Shown: piece by piece, positions 51,789 through 63,616 of the stretch | How the letters are laid out: the number at the start of each line of letters is the position of its first letter | Position numbering within the stretch: position 1 is the first letter of the stretch | Source: Streptomyces alboniger | Lineage (GTDB): Bacteria; Actinomycetota; Actinomycetes; Streptomycetales; Streptomycetaceae | DNA length: 64,000 bases | Assembly: GCF_008704395.1 (NCBI RefSeq) | Contig: NZ_CP023695.1 | Coordinates: 1,612,001-1,676,000 of the forward strand | Reading direction: 5' to 3' | The notes under the pieces: generated by a model | Database searches by the model: none | Seen by the model: only the letters and a program-made list of their open reading frames with translations | Told to the model about the DNA's origin: nothing | Made by a program: the position numbers and the translations under genes

Positions 51789-54700
51789 GTGGCGTCCCTG
51801 AGCTACGACCTCACGCTGGCCGGGCTCTCGGTCGGCGGCGCCGCCGCCCTCACCGGCATCGGCCTGATCGTCACGTACCGCGCGACGGGCGTCCTCAACT
51901 TCGCACACGGCGCGATCGCCATGGTCTGCGCGTACGTCCTGCGCCACCTGACAGTCGACTGGCACTGGCCCCTCCCGCTCGCCGCGGTCCTCACGCTGCT
52001 CGTCGTCGCACCCGGCATCGGCCTGCTCCTGGACCGCGCGGTCTTCCGCCCCCTGTCCGTCCTCGGCGGCGACCCCGCGCAGACCCTGGTCGCCTCGATC
52101 GGCGTTTTCGTGCTGCTCGTCGGCGGGGCGGCCCTCGTCTGGGGGCCGGGCGCCCGCGCCGACGCGCCCACGCTCGGATCCGCCGACCCATGGGTCCCGC
52201 TGGGCGCGGCCGTCGCCCTCGCCGCGGCCGTCGGGGCGGTCACCCGCTGGACCCGCTTCGGCGGCGAGCTGCGGGCGGTCGTCGACAACCGCGGGCTCGC
52301 CGTGCTCTTCGGCGTGGACGCGGACCGGGTGGCCGCGGCGGGCTGGGCCTTCGGTTCCTTCACGGCCGGCCTCACCGGCGTACTCCTCGCCCCTTTCGTA
52401 CGACTCGACCCGTACGGCATGCCGCTGCTGGTGATGGAGGTGGTGGCCGTCGCCGTGGTGGCCGGGATGCGCAGCCTGCCCGTCGCCGTCGCGGTGGCGC
52501 TCGGCCTGGGGGTGGCCCAGAGCCAGCTGACGCGCCTGCACCCGTCGGGCCGGCTGGAGCAGCTCGTCCAGACCGCCGGGGCGAACCTCTTCGTGATCGC
52601 CCTCCTCGTCGCGGCACTGGTCCTGCCGGGCATCGGCTCCCGGGCCGCGCTGCCCCGCACGGCGACGGCCCGCGTGCCGACACCGCCGGGCGCCTGGATC
52701 GTGGCGGCGGTTCTCTTCCTCATCCCGCTCGGGTTCGCGGGCACGGACCTGACGACGTCCGTTCAGGTACCGGCGCTCGCGGTGATCCTCCTGTCCCTCG
52801 TGATCGTCACGGGCCGCGGCGGCCAGATCTCCCTCGGCCAGGCGGCGTACGCGGGTCTGGGGGCCCTCTTCACCGCCCTGCTGGCGGCGGGCCGCTTCCC
52901 CGGCCTGCCCGAGCTCCCGCACCTGGCGGCGCTGGCCGTGGCGGTCCTCCTCGTCGCGCCGCTCGGCCTGCTCACCGGCTGGCCCGCGATCAGCCGCCAC
53001 GGCCTGGCGCTGGCCCTCGCGACGTTCGCGGTCGGCGTGGGCGTCAGCCGCTTCGTGTTCACGCAGCCGTACGCGACGTCCGGGCTGGCCCTCGACCGTC
53101 CTGCGGGCTTCGGCGGGGACCGCGCGTACTACGTCCTGGAACTGGCGCTTCTCGCCGGGGCGCTGCTCCTGGTCACCGCACTGCGCCGGGGCCGTACGGG
53201 CCGCGCGCTCGCGGCGATGCGGGACCACGAGGCTGGGGCGGCGGCCGCGGGGGTGCCCGTACGCGCCCTGAAACTCACGGCGTTCGTCACCGGGGCCGCG
53301 CTGGCCGGGCTGGGCGGCGGCATGCTGGCGATGGGGCAGCGGGCGTTCGACTCCGGGGCGTACGACCCCGTGCGCGGGCTCCTCTGGTTCGCGGCGGTGG
53401 TGGTCCTCGGGTCGGACAGCGTCCTCGGGGCGCTGGCCGCGGCGGCGCTGCTGATCGGTCTGGACGCGGGCACGGAGGGCGGGGTCGCCGCGGCGGTGAT
53501 CGGGATCCTCGCGGTGCTGATCGGCCGCTTTCCCGGCGGCCCCTACGAGGCCCTCCGCACCCTCAAGCGCCCCCAACGCCGCCCGAGCCCCACTCCCCTG
53601 GGCACCGCAACCCGCAAAGCCCTGCACCCCCCGAAACCCCCCTCTCCCACCCACCCGCCCGTTCACCCCGCACCACCCCCCACCCGAACAAACCCACACC
53701 CAGACCCCCCACCCACACACCCCGAGCCCCAAACCCCAGACACAGACGCCCCGCAGCCACGCCCCCAGCCCTCCGGGACAACCCCAGACACGAACGCCCC
53801 GCACCGGCACCCCCCGACCACAGGCACAACCCGAGACACAGACACCCCGCAGCCGCACGGCCGCACCACAGGCACGACCCCAGACACCCACAACCCGCAG
53901 CCGCACCCCCCAGCCGAAGGGATACCCCCAGCCACAGAAAACCCGCAGCCACGCCCCCGGGCCTCCGGGACAACCCCAGACACACACAACCCGCAGCCGC
54001 ACCACCGGGCCGAGGGGACGTGGGGGTATCTGCGAGCGGAGCACAGTGGAACCAACTGGCCGAGCCCAACAACCAACGGGCGCCGGCACCAAGATGGCGA
54101 GCACGCAGATACCCCCGCGGCCCCGCCCCCACGACGCACGGAAGCGCCCCCCGCCAACCCGTCACCACGCCCACGACGACGCCCGCGCACGGGAGCCACC
54201 CCCGCACACACCCCCCTGACAGCCCACCACCTCACCCTCACCTACAACGGCTTCACCGCTCTCGACGACGTCACCCTCACCGTGCCCCGCGGACACATCA
54301 CCGCGGTCATCGGCCCCAACGGCGCCGGCAAAAGCACCCTCTTCCACTGCCTCGCCGGCACCCTCCGCCCCGACTCAGGACGGATCACCCTCGGCCCCCG
54401 CGACATCACGGGGCTCCCCGCCCACGCCCGCACCCGCACCGGCATGGCCCGCACCTTCCAGCAACTGGCGGTCTTCCCGTCGCTGACGATCGCGGAGAAC
54501 GTCCAGGTCGGCGCGGACCGGGCACCGGCCCCCACCCCCCGTGCGGCCGACCAGGCCCTCCGCCTCCTGGACCTGACGGCACTCCGCGCCCGCCCCGCCG
54601 CCGGCCTCTCCACCGGCGCCCTGCGCCGCACGGAACTGGCGAGGGCCCTCGCGAGCGCCCCCCACACCCTCCTCCTGGACGAACCCGCCGCCGGCCTGGA

Positions 54701-54923
54701 CACGGCCGAAGTGACCGCCCTGGCCACCCTGCTGCACGCCCTCGCGGCCGACGGCATGGCGCTCCTCGTGGTCGAACACGACCTCGACCTGGTCGCGGGC
54801 CTCGCCGACACCGTGCACTCCATGAAGGCCGGCCGCATCATCGCCTCGGGCCCGGCCGACCAAGTACTGCACAGGGCACCGGATGACGAAAAGCACCAGA
54901 AGACGAAGGGCACCGGAAAATGA
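51789..54923 (+). CDS. Fused LivH-LivM-LivG branched-chain amino-acid-type transporter
   Basis: A 1044-residue protein that unites three normally separate subunits. Residues 1-285 are a LivH-like permease (TYRATGVLNFAHGAIAMV) and 300-595 a LivM-like permease (VTGRGGQISLGQAAYAGLGA). Residues 600-809 are a Pro/Thr/His-rich linker with repeated GTTPDT and PQP units. Residues 810-1044 are a LivG-type ATPase with Walker A GPNGAGKST, signature LSTGALRRTELAR (in place of LSGGQ) and Walker B LLLDEPAAGLD. The linker encloses a 95-bp inverted-repeat element. The GTG start lies 4 bp after the previous stop. The second ATPase follows at 54937, and the binding protein is at 49172. Confidence 0.88.
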   Translation: MASLSYDLTLAGLSVGGAAALTGIGLIVTYRATGVLNFAHGAIAMVCAYVLRHLTVDWHWPLPLAAVLTLLVVAPGIGLLLDRAVFRPLSVLGGDPAQTLVASIGVFVLLVGGAALVWGPGARADAPTLGSADPWVPLGAAVALAAAVGAVTRWTRFGGELRAVVDNRGLAVLFGVDADRVAAAGWAFGSFTAGLTGVLLAPFVRLDPYGMPLLVMEVVAVAVVAGMRSLPVAVAVALGLGVAQSQLTRLHPSGRLEQLVQTAGANLFVIALLVAALVLPGIGSRAALPRTATARVPTPPGAWIVAAVLFLIPLGFAGTDLTTSVQVPALAVILLSLVIVTGRGGQISLGQAAYAGLGALFTALLAAGRFPGLPELPHLAALAVAVLLVAPLGLLTGWPAISRHGLALALATFAVGVGVSRFVFTQPYATSGLALDRPAGFGGDRAYYVLELALLAGALLLVTALRRGRTGRALAAMRDHEAGAAAAGVPVRALKLTAFVTGAALAGLGGGMLAMGQRAFDSGAYDPVRGLLWFAAVVVLGSDSVLGALAAAALLIGLDAGTEGGVAAAVIGILAVLIGRFPGGPYEALRTLKRPQRRPSPTPLGTATRKALHPPKPPSPTHPPVHPAPPPTRTNPHPDPPPTHPEPQTPDTDAPQPRPQPSGTTPDTNAPHRHPPTTGTTRDTDTPQPHGRTTGTTPDTHNPQPHPPAEGIPPATENPQPRPRASGTTPDTHNPQPHHRAEGTWGYLRAEHSGTNWPSPTTNGRRHQDGEHADTPAAPPPRRTEAPPANPSPRPRRRPRTGATPAHTPLTAHHLTLTYNGFTALDDVTLTVPRGHITAVIGPNGAGKSTLFHCLAGTLRPDSGRITLGPRDITGLPAHARTRTGMARTFQQLAVFPSLTIAENVQVGADRAPAPTPRAADQALRLLDLTALRARPAAGLSTGALRRTELARALASAPHTLLLDEPAAGLDTAEVTALATLLHALAADGMALLVVEHDLDLVAGLADTVHSMKAGRIIASGPADQVLHRAPDDEKHQKTKGTGK
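54022..54116. repeat. 95-bp element bounded by 13-bp inverted repeats, inside the linker
   Basis: GGGGGTATCTGCG (54022-54034) is exactly complementary to CGCAGATACCCCC (54104-54116). The segment between them is less repetitive than the surrounding Pro/Thr coding sequence and changes the peptide character for about 30 residues. It is read in frame. This could be a short palindromic insertion (MITE-like) or a relic of an intergenic hairpin. Confidence 0.75.
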
Positions 54924-54936
54924 AGGGCATCGGAAA

Positions 54937-54948
<12 letters not shown>
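54915..54948 (+). repeat. 17-bp tandem duplication at the LivG/LivF junction
   Basis: GGAAAATGAAGGGCATC occurs at 54915-54931 and again at 54932-54948. Each copy carries an ATG overlapping a TGA. The first ATG (54920) overlaps the fused-protein stop but now reads only MKGIGK before a stop at 54938-54940. That stop overlaps the second ATG (54937), the real livF start. Confidence 0.92.
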
Positions 54949-56311
<1,363 letters not shown>

Positions 56312-56381
56312 CTAGGCAGCCGCGCCCCGGGCCCGGCGCGTGCCGCGCCCGCCGCGGCCGCGACCCCACCCGGACGGAGGC

Positions 56382-57602
<1,221 letters not shown>

Positions 57603-58379
57603 GTGCCGCGCATGCTCGACGTCAGCGACGACGTACGCGCCGAGATCGGCGACGAAGAAGCCGACCGGCTGCTCGCCGGAGAGAACACCCCGGGCAGCTA
57701 CGACTGCACGTCCTGCCGGACCCCGGGCGACTCCGAGCAGGAGCGCACCAGCACGGTCCTGTTCGTCGGCGACGAGACCGCCGTACTCGCCTTCGCGCAC
57801 GCCACCTGCCTGCCCTCCCAGATCGTGACGGTCTCCGAGGAGCAGTTGCAGGGTGCCGTGCGGTCCATCACCGGCGAGGAAGCCGAGGGCGACGCCGCCC
57901 CCAGTCAGGCCGTCCTCGGCGTGACCAGCGGCCTGGTCCTGATCGAGGGCGAGCTGCGCCCCGCACTCGTCGTCGAGCCCACCGGACCCATCGCCCGTCC
58001 GGGCGCGGCTCCCGGCGGCGGCGATGAGTTCCTGCCGCTCCTGATCGAGCAGGGCTTCATGCCGACGACCTCCCTCGACGGCGTGCCGCCCGTGCTGCAC
58101 GGCTGGTCGGTGCTGCTCGCCATGGGCCAGCTGCACGCCGTCCTCCAGCCCGGCACGGGCGGCGGCTCACCCGTCGCCTGGTGGCAGGCCCACCAGCCGC
58201 TCCAGGTCACCGACGCGTGGCGGGCGGCGGCGAACAAGACGCAGAGCGTGCTGCTCTTTGCCGCGCCCGCGGGCTCCATCGGCCGCCAGCCGCGCGAGGA
58301 CCTGTTGCGGGACGCCCTGGACAGGACGGCGGCCCGCGGACACCTGGTCGCGTGCACGATGCCGCTGGCCGGCACCTGA
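57603..58379 (+). CDS. Hypothetical protein with Cys-pair
   Basis: A 258-residue protein from GTG 57603 (CGAGGAG 9 bp before it; the frame is open upstream without a ribosome-binding site). It begins MLDVSDDVRAEIGDEEADRL and has CTSCRTPGD, like a mononuclear metal or zinc knuckle. The rest is a mixed alpha/beta fold with VLFVGDETAVLAFAHATCLP and VLLFAAPAGSIGRQP. It seems conserved in Streptomyces from memory, without a known function. The next gene follows 117 bp downstream. Confidence 0.7.
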   Translation: MPRMLDVSDDVRAEIGDEEADRLLAGENTPGSYDCTSCRTPGDSEQERTSTVLFVGDETAVLAFAHATCLPSQIVTVSEEQLQGAVRSITGEEAEGDAAPSQAVLGVTSGLVLIEGELRPALVVEPTGPIARPGAAPGGGDEFLPLLIEQGFMPTTSLDGVPPVLHGWSVLLAMGQLHAVLQPGTGGGSPVAWWQAHQPLQVTDAWRAAANKTQSVLLFAAPAGSIGRQPREDLLRDALDRTAARGHLVACTMPLAGT

Positions 58380-58496
58380 CCGACCGGGTGCCCCGGGGCC
58401 GCGTCCTGACCGCGACCGCGCCGGTCACGCACCTGCCGGAGCCGGAAAGCCGCGCGGCCCCCGCATCCGTCGGGCGGCGGTTTCGTTGGCACAGAC

Positions 58497-58892
58497 GTGC
58501 ACACATACGACCCCTCCCGCCCCCGGCCGACGTACCAGAACCCGATCCCGTCCATGCGCACGGCGCAGGACACCACGGGCGAGCGCTCGGCCACACCGAT
58601 CTACGACACGCTGTACTCGGAGTACCGCAGGGCCTTCCGGTCCCTGCCGGGCGACCGCACCGGCGAGGAGAATCTCGGGTTCACCGCCTTCGGCACCGGG
58701 CCGTACGGCACGCAGCACCGCGGCGACGGACGCTACGACTCGCGTCACGACCCGCGGCAGAACTCCTTCGGCCAGTTCCACGTGGGCCGCTACGGCCAGT
58801 ACGACCAGCACTACGCGGGAGCGGGCCAGCACCTCACCGGACACCACTACTTCCCCGCGGCCCTGCCGCCGGCTCCCCGCCGCGAGCACTGA
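58497..58892 (+). CDS. Hypothetical Tyr/Gly/His-rich small protein
   Basis: A 131-residue protein from GTG 58497. It is rich in Tyr, Gly, His, Arg and Gln (QHRGDGRYDSRHDPRQNSFG, then QFHVGRYGQYDQHYAGAGQH), so probably disordered. TPIYDTLYSEYRRAFRSLPG near residue 35 is the only segment that looks folded. The composition and third-position G/C support coding. Function unknown. Confidence 0.65.
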   Translation: MHTYDPSRPRPTYQNPIPSMRTAQDTTGERSATPIYDTLYSEYRRAFRSLPGDRTGEENLGFTAFGTGPYGTQHRGDGRYDSRHDPRQNSFGQFHVGRYGQYDQHYAGAGQHLTGHHYFPAALPPAPRREH

Positions 58893-58920
58893 GCACGGCC
58901 CACGCCGAGCAGTGAAAAAA

Positions 58921-58950
58921 TGCCCGGCCCCCGAGAGCGGGGGCCGGGCA
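58921..58950. terminator. Terminator of the der operon (bidirectional)
   Basis: TGCCCGGCCCCC pairs perfectly with GGGGGCCGGGCA around GAGAGC. An A-run (58915-58920) on the left gives a U-tract on the leftward transcript, so it ends the der/plsC/cmk message. Confidence 0.85.
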
Positions 58951-58992
58951 TTCACGTACGTACGTACCGTCTGGCGTACGTCTCGCCGGGGA

Positions 58993-60471
58993 CTACTTCT
59001 TGCGGCCGCGCTTCTCGCGCACCCGCACCGAGATATGGATCGGCGTCCCCTCGAAGCCGAACTCCTCGCGCAGGCGGCGCTCCAGGAAGCGGCGGTAGCC
59101 CGCCTCGATGAAGCCCGACGCGAAGAAGACGAAGCGCGGCGGCTTCGTGCCCGCCTGGGTGCCGAAGAGGATGCGGGGCTGCTTGCCGCCGCGGACCGGG
59201 TGCGGGTGGGAGGCGACGATCTCGCCGAGGAACGCGTTCAGACGGCCGGTCGGCACGCGCGTCTCCCAGCCCGCGAGGGCCGTCTCGATCGCCGGGACGA
59301 GCTTCTCCATGTGCCGGCCGGTGGCCGCCGAGACGTTGACCCGCGGCGCCCACGCGACCTGGGCCAGCTCGGTCTCGATCTCCCGCTCCAGGTAGTAGCG
59401 GCGCTCCTCGTCGAGGGTGTCCCACTTGTTGTACGCCACGACGATCGCGCGGCCCGCCTCGACGGCCATCGTCACGATGCGCTGGTCCTGGATCGAGATG
59501 TTCTCGGAGGCGTCGATGAGGATCACCGCGACCTCCGCCTTCTCGACGGCGGCGGCGGTGCGCAGCGAGGCGTAGTAGTCGGCGCCCTGCTGGAGGTGGA
59601 CGCGCTTGCGGATGCCCGCCGTGTCGACGAACTTCCAGGTGACGCCGCCCAGCTCGATCAGCTCGTCGACCGGGTCGCGGGTGGTGCCCGCCAGTTCGTT
59701 GACGACCACGCGGTCCTCGTTCGCCACCTTGTTGAGCAGCGAGGACTTGCCGACGTTCGGGCGGCCGATGAGCGCGATGCGGCGGGGGCCGCCGACGGCC
59801 GTGCCGAAGGTCTGCTCGGGCGCCTCGGGCAGCGCCTCCAGGACGGCGTCCAGCATGTCGCCGGTGCCGCGGCCGTGCAGCGCGGAGACGGGGTGCGGCT
59901 CGCCGAGGCCGAGGGCCCACAGGGCGGTGGCGTCGGCCTCGCCGGAGGGGCCGTCGACCTTGTTGGCGCACAGGACGACGGGCTTGCCGGCCTTGCGCAG
60001 GAGGCGCACGACGGCCTCGTCGGTGTCGGTGGCGCCGACCGTGGCGTCGACGACGAAGACCACGGCGTCCGCGGCCTCGATGGCGTACTCCGCCTGGGCG
60101 GCGACGGACGCGTCGATGCCGAGCACGTCCTGCTCCCAGCCGCCGGTGTCGACGAGCTTGAAGCGGCGGCCGGCCCACTCGGCCTCGTACGTGACGCGGT
60201 CGCGGGTCACGCCGGGGCGGTCCTCCACGACGGCCTCGCGGCGGCCGATGATGCGGTTCACCAGTGTCGACTTGCCGACGTTCGGGCGGCCGATGACGGC
60301 GAGGACGGGCAGCGGGCCGTGGCCCGCCTCCTCGATGGCACCCTCGACATCCTCGATGTCGAAGCCCTCTTCGGCGGCGAGCTCCATGAACTGCGCGTAC
60401 TCGGCGTCGCCGAGCGCCCCGTGGTCGTGCTCGGCGAAGCCGTCGCCCTCGGGCTGGATCTGGTCGCTCAT
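58993..60471 (-). CDS. der: Ribosome-associated GTPase Der (EngA)
   Basis: A 492-residue double GTPase required for 50S subunit maturation. Both G domains show full G1 motifs: [16 protein letters not shown] near residue 60 and [14 protein letters not shown] near 235. The G3 motifs DTGGWE and DTAGIRKR and the G4 motifs NKVD and NKWD are present. A C-terminal KH-like domain follows and ends in a basic REKRGRKK tail. The N-terminal 50 acidic residues are typical of actinobacterial Der. The start is ATG 60471; in-frame codons upstream lack a ribosome-binding site. Confidence 0.97.
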   Translation of the reverse strand: MSDQIQPEGDGFAEHDHGALGDAEYAQFMELAAEEGFDIEDVEGAIEEAGHGPLPVLAVIGRPNVGKSTLVNRIIGRREAVVEDRPGVTRDRVTYEAEWAGRRFKLVDTGGWEQDVLGIDASVAAQAEYAIEAADAVVFVVDATVGATDTDEAVVRLLRKAGKPVVLCANKVDGPSGEADATALWALGLGEPHPVSALHGRGTGDMLDAVLEALPEAPEQTFGTAVGGPRRIALIGRPNVGKSSLLNKVANEDRVVVNELAGTTRDPVDELIELGGVTWKFVDTAGIRKRVHLQQGADYYASLRTAAAVEKAEVAVILIDASENISIQDQRIVTMAVEAGRAIVVAYNKWDTLDEERRYYLEREIETELAQVAWAPRVNVSAATGRHMEKLVPAIETALAGWETRVPTGRLNAFLGEIVASHPHPVRGGKQPRILFGTQAGTKPPRFVFFASGFIEAGYRRFLERRLREEFGFEGTPIHISVRVREKRGRKK

Positions 60472-60551
60472 GAAGTCCGTACCTCGTCGTTCATCGTGGT
60501 GATCGGTGCGCCGGCCTTTCGACGGCCGGGGCACTACTTGATAAGTCTCGC

Positions 60552-61199
60552 TCAGCGCCCGGTCAGGCGCCTGGCGTTTTCCAGGTGGGCGGCGAGCCGC
60601 CCCTGGATGCGCACGGTCGCCTCGTCGAGCGCCTTGCGCGTACGCCGGCCGGTGCCGTCGCCCGCTTCGAACGGGTCTCCGAAGACGACGTCGACCCGGC
60701 TGCGCAGCGGGGGCAGCTGCTTTATCAACCGTCCGCGCTCCTCGGTGCTTCCCAGCACCGCGACCGGGACGATCGGGGCGCCCGAGCGCACCGCGAAGTA
60801 CGCGAGCCCGGCGCGCAGCGACGCGAAGTCGCCCTCGCCCCGGGTGCCCTCAGGGAAGATCCCGAGGACGCCGCCCTGGTCCAGGACGCCGAGGGCCCGG
60901 GTGATGGCCGTCCGGTCGGCGACCGAGCGGTCCACCTTGACCTGGCCGATGGCGCTCAGGAAAGGGCCGAGCGGGCCGATGAACGCTTCCTTCTTGATCA
61001 GGAAGTGCGTCGGCCGGGGCGCGACGCCCATGACCATGGGGCCGTCCACGTTGTGCGAGTGGTTGACGGCCAGGATGGCGGGGCCGCTCGCGGGCACCCG
61101 CCATGAGCCGAGGACCCGCGGCTTCCACAGGCCGTACATGAGGCCGACGCCGATGCGCCGGCCCACCTCGGCACCGCGCTCGGAAGCACCTTCGGTCAC
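60552..61199 (-). CDS. 1-acylglycerol-3-phosphate O-acyltransferase (PlsC-like)
   Basis: A 215-residue acyltransferase. The catalytic NHX4D motif reads NHSHNVDG near residue 45, and [14 protein letters not shown] near 116 supplies the glycerophosphate-binding motif. It adds the second acyl chain in phospholipid synthesis at the membrane. The start is GTG 61199, overlapping the cmk stop (GTGA), so it is translated with cmk. Confidence 0.92.
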   Translation of the reverse strand: MTEGASERGAEVGRRIGVGLMYGLWKPRVLGSWRVPASGPAILAVNHSHNVDGPMVMGVAPRPTHFLIKKEAFIGPLGPFLSAIGQVKVDRSVADRTAITRALGVLDQGGVLGIFPEGTRGEGDFASLRAGLAYFAVRSGAPIVPVAVLGSTEERGRLIKQLPPLRSRVDVVFGDPFEAGDGTGRRTRKALDEATVRIQGRLAAHLENARRLTGR

Positions 61200-61891
61200 T
61201 TGGCGGCCCGCTTCTCCCCGACGAGGGTGACGACGCACTCGATGACCTGCTGGAGCGTGAGCTCGGTGGTGTCGACCTCGACGGCGTCGTCGGCCTTGGC
61301 CAGCGGGGACGTCTTGCGGCTCGAGTCGGCCGCGTCCCGCTTGATCAGGGCTTCCTGGGTCGCCTTGACGTCGGCGCCCTTCAGCTCGCCCGAGCGGCGG
61401 GCGGCGCGCGCCTCGGGAGAGGCGGTGAGGAAGATCTTCAGGTCGGCGTCGGGCAGCACGGTCGTGCCGATGTCACGGCCCTCGACGACGATGCCCTTCT
61501 CGGCCGACCGGGCGATGGCGCGCTGGAGCTCGGTGATGCGGGTGCGCACCTCGGGGACTGCGCTGACCGCGCTGACCTTGGAGGTGACGTCGGTGGTGCG
61601 GATCGGGCCCGCGACGTCCGTGCCGTCGACCGTGATGGTCGGGGCGGCCGGGTCGGTGCCGGAGACGATCTCGGGCTTGCCCGCGACGGCGGCGATCGCG
61701 CTCGGGTCGGTGAGGTCGATGCCGTTGTGCACCATCCACCAGGTGATCGCCCGGTACTGGGCGCCGGTGTCCAGGTAGCTGAGGCCGAGCTGGGCGGCGA
61801 CGGCCTTGGAGGTGCTCGACTTGCCCGTGCCGGAGGGCCCGTCGATGGCGACGATCACTGCTGCCGGGGCGGCGGTTGCTGCGGTTTCCAC
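61196..61891 (-). CDS. cmk: Cytidylate kinase
   Basis: A 231-residue CMP/dCMP kinase. The P-loop GPSGTGKSSTSKAVA lies near residue 18, LSYLDTGAQYRAITWW near 34, and EGRDIGTTVLPDADLKIFLT near 137. RRDLA-type lid residues appear as ARAARRSGELKG. Full length for the family. It supplies CDP for nucleotide and lipid synthesis. The order cmk, plsC, der is the standard actinobacterial arrangement. Confidence 0.96.
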   Translation of the reverse strand: METAATAAPAAVIVAIDGPSGTGKSSTSKAVAAQLGLSYLDTGAQYRAITWWMVHNGIDLTDPSAIAAVAGKPEIVSGTDPAAPTITVDGTDVAGPIRTTDVTSKVSAVSAVPEVRTRITELQRAIARSAEKGIVVEGRDIGTTVLPDADLKIFLTASPEARAARRSGELKGADVKATQEALIKRDAADSSRKTSPLAKADDAVEVDTTELTLQQVIECVVTLVGEKRAAK

Positions 61892-62054
61892 GGGGGGCGG
61901 GCACCTTTCGCGGTACGCGGGGCGGGGAGGCGGGGCGCGAACACGCCCCGCACAAGGTTACTGGCTCGCGCACGCTGCCCCGACAGCCCCTTCGGCGGCC
62001 CCCCGCCGCGGGCCTCCCGGTCCCCTACTGCCCGTTCGACTACAGCCGGTTCGA

Positions 62055-63140
62055 CTACTGCCGGATCGACCAGCCCCGCTCCCGCAGCGCCGCGCTCAGC
62101 GCGGACGCGGCCCTCGGCTCGACCATGAGCTGCACCAGACCCGCCTGCTGGCCGGTCGCGTGCTCGATGCGCACGTCCTCGACGTTGACGCCCGCGCGGT
62201 CCGCGTCGGCGAAGATGCGGGCCAGCTGGCCCGGCTGGTCGTCGATGAGGACCGCGACGATCTCGTACGCGGCCGGCGCCGTGCCGTGCTTGCCGGGCAC
62301 CCGGGTCTGGCCGGCGTTCCCGCGCCGCAGCATGCTCTCGACGCCCGCCGCGCCTTCGGCCCGCTTCTGCTCGTCGGCGGACTGGAGGGCCCGCAGCGCC
62401 GTCACGGTCTCGTCGAGGTCCCCGGCGACCTGGGCCAGCAGATCGGCGACCGGGCCGGGGTTGGCGGAGAGGATGTCGATCCACATCCGGGGGTCGGACG
62501 CGGCGATCCGCGTGACATCGCGGATGCCCTGGCCGCACAGGCGTACCGCGGTCTCCTCGGCGTTCTCCAGGCGGGCCGCGACCATGCTGGAGACCAGGTG
62601 CGGCATGTGGGAGACGAGGGCGACCGCGCGGTCGTGGGCGTCGGCGTCCATGACCACGGGAACGGCGCGGCAGAGCGCGACCAGCTCCAGGGCGAGGTTG
62701 AGCACCTCGGTGTCGGTGTCGCGGGTCGGGGTGAGCACCCAGGGCCGCCCCTCGAAGAGGTCGGCGGTGGCGGCGAGCGGACCGCTGCGCTCGCGTCCGG
62801 ACATGGGGTGCGTGCCGATGTACGGGGTGAGGTCGAGGCCCAGCGCCTCAAGCTCGCGGCGCGGGCCGCCCTTGACGCTCGCCACGTCGAGGTAGGCGCG
62901 GGCGGTGCCGCGCCGCATGGCGTCGGCCAGCGTGGCGGCGACGTGCGCGGGCGGTACGGCGACGACGCACAGGTCGACAAGTCCCTCAGGGGATTCGTCG
63001 GTACCGGCGCCGAGCGCGGCGGCGGTGCGGGCCTGCGCCGGGTCGTGGTCGGCGAGGTGGACGGTCACGCCGCGGGAGGCGAGGGCCAGGGCGGCGGAGG
63101 TGCCGATCAGGCCGGTGCCGATGACGAGGGCGGTTCTCAC
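62055..63140 (-). CDS. tyrA: Prephenate dehydrogenase
   Basis: A 361-residue enzyme converting prephenate to 4-hydroxyphenylpyruvate in tyrosine synthesis. The NAD-binding loop is VIGTGLIGTSAALAL near the N-terminus. THPMSGRERSGPLAA near 115 and AHDRAVALVSHMPHLV near 167 are the active-site segments. The last 75 residues resemble an ACT regulatory domain (EIVAVLIDDQPGQLARIFAD), consistent with feedback by tyrosine. Its start overlaps the aroH stop, so they are coupled. Confidence 0.95.
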   Translation of the reverse strand: MRTALVIGTGLIGTSAALALASRGVTVHLADHDPAQARTAAALGAGTDESPEGLVDLCVVAVPPAHVAATLADAMRRGTARAYLDVASVKGGPRRELEALGLDLTPYIGTHPMSGRERSGPLAATADLFEGRPWVLTPTRDTDTEVLNLALELVALCRAVPVVMDADAHDRAVALVSHMPHLVSSMVAARLENAEETAVRLCGQGIRDVTRIAASDPRMWIDILSANPGPVADLLAQVAGDLDETVTALRALQSADEQKRAEGAAGVESMLRRGNAGQTRVPGKHGTAPAAYEIVAVLIDDQPGQLARIFADADRAGVNVEDVRIEHATGQQAGLVQLMVEPRAASALSAALRERGWSIRQ

Positions 63141-63505
63141 TGGGCGATGTCCTTGCGGAGTGCGGCGGCGGCACCGAGGTAGACGTGCGCGATCTCGGAG
63201 CGGGGGCGGTCGGTCTCGATGTGCGCGAGGACGCGGACGACACGGGGCAGGGCGCCCTCGATGTCCAGTTCCTGCGCGCAGAGCAGCGGTACGTCGGCGA
63301 GGCCGATGCCGAGCCCGCGCGCGGCGGCCGCGGGGAAGTCGGAGTGCAGGTCGGGGGTGGCCGTGAACCAGATGCTGATCAGGTCCTCGCCGGTCAGTCC
63401 GTTCCGCTCAAGGACGGCGGTGAGCAGCGCGCTGACCTGCTCGCCCATGTGCGCGGCGTCGTCCCTCTCCAGCTGGACGGCGCCCCGGACCGCTCGTACC
63501 GCCAC
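63137..63505 (-). CDS. aroH: Chorismate mutase, AroH class
   Basis: A 122-residue AroH-fold chorismate mutase (beta-barrel trimer). MAVRAVRGAVQLERDD, then ISIWFTATPDLHSDFPAAAA and VPLLCAQELDIEGALPRVVR, match the family, including the active-site Arg residues and the Cys. It makes prephenate for the coupled TyrA. The overlap of 4 bp with tyrA indicates joint translation. Confidence 0.95.
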   Translation of the reverse strand: MAVRAVRGAVQLERDDAAHMGEQVSALLTAVLERNGLTGEDLISIWFTATPDLHSDFPAAAARGLGIGLADVPLLCAQELDIEGALPRVVRVLAHIETDRPRSEIAHVYLGAAAALRKDIAQ

Positions 63506-63616
63506 GTCACAGCTCCTCGTATCGCGTACGTCGTACGTTCATCGGGTGGGCCTCAAGCCTATCCAGCGCCGCACCCGGGGGCGCGCGGGGCCGGTCGGGC
63601 CCCGTACGCTCCCCGC

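Noticed and set aside
53690..54020. Repeats in the transporter linker read as a CRISPR-like array
   Set aside because: Units are irregular, spacing varies and the sequence is coding low complexity; no spacers or cas genes.
53663..54241. Reverse-strand frame rich in Val, Gly and Cys opposite the transporter linker
   Set aside because: Mirror of the Pro/Thr-rich repeat; no start signal and the plus frame is continuous with two known domains.
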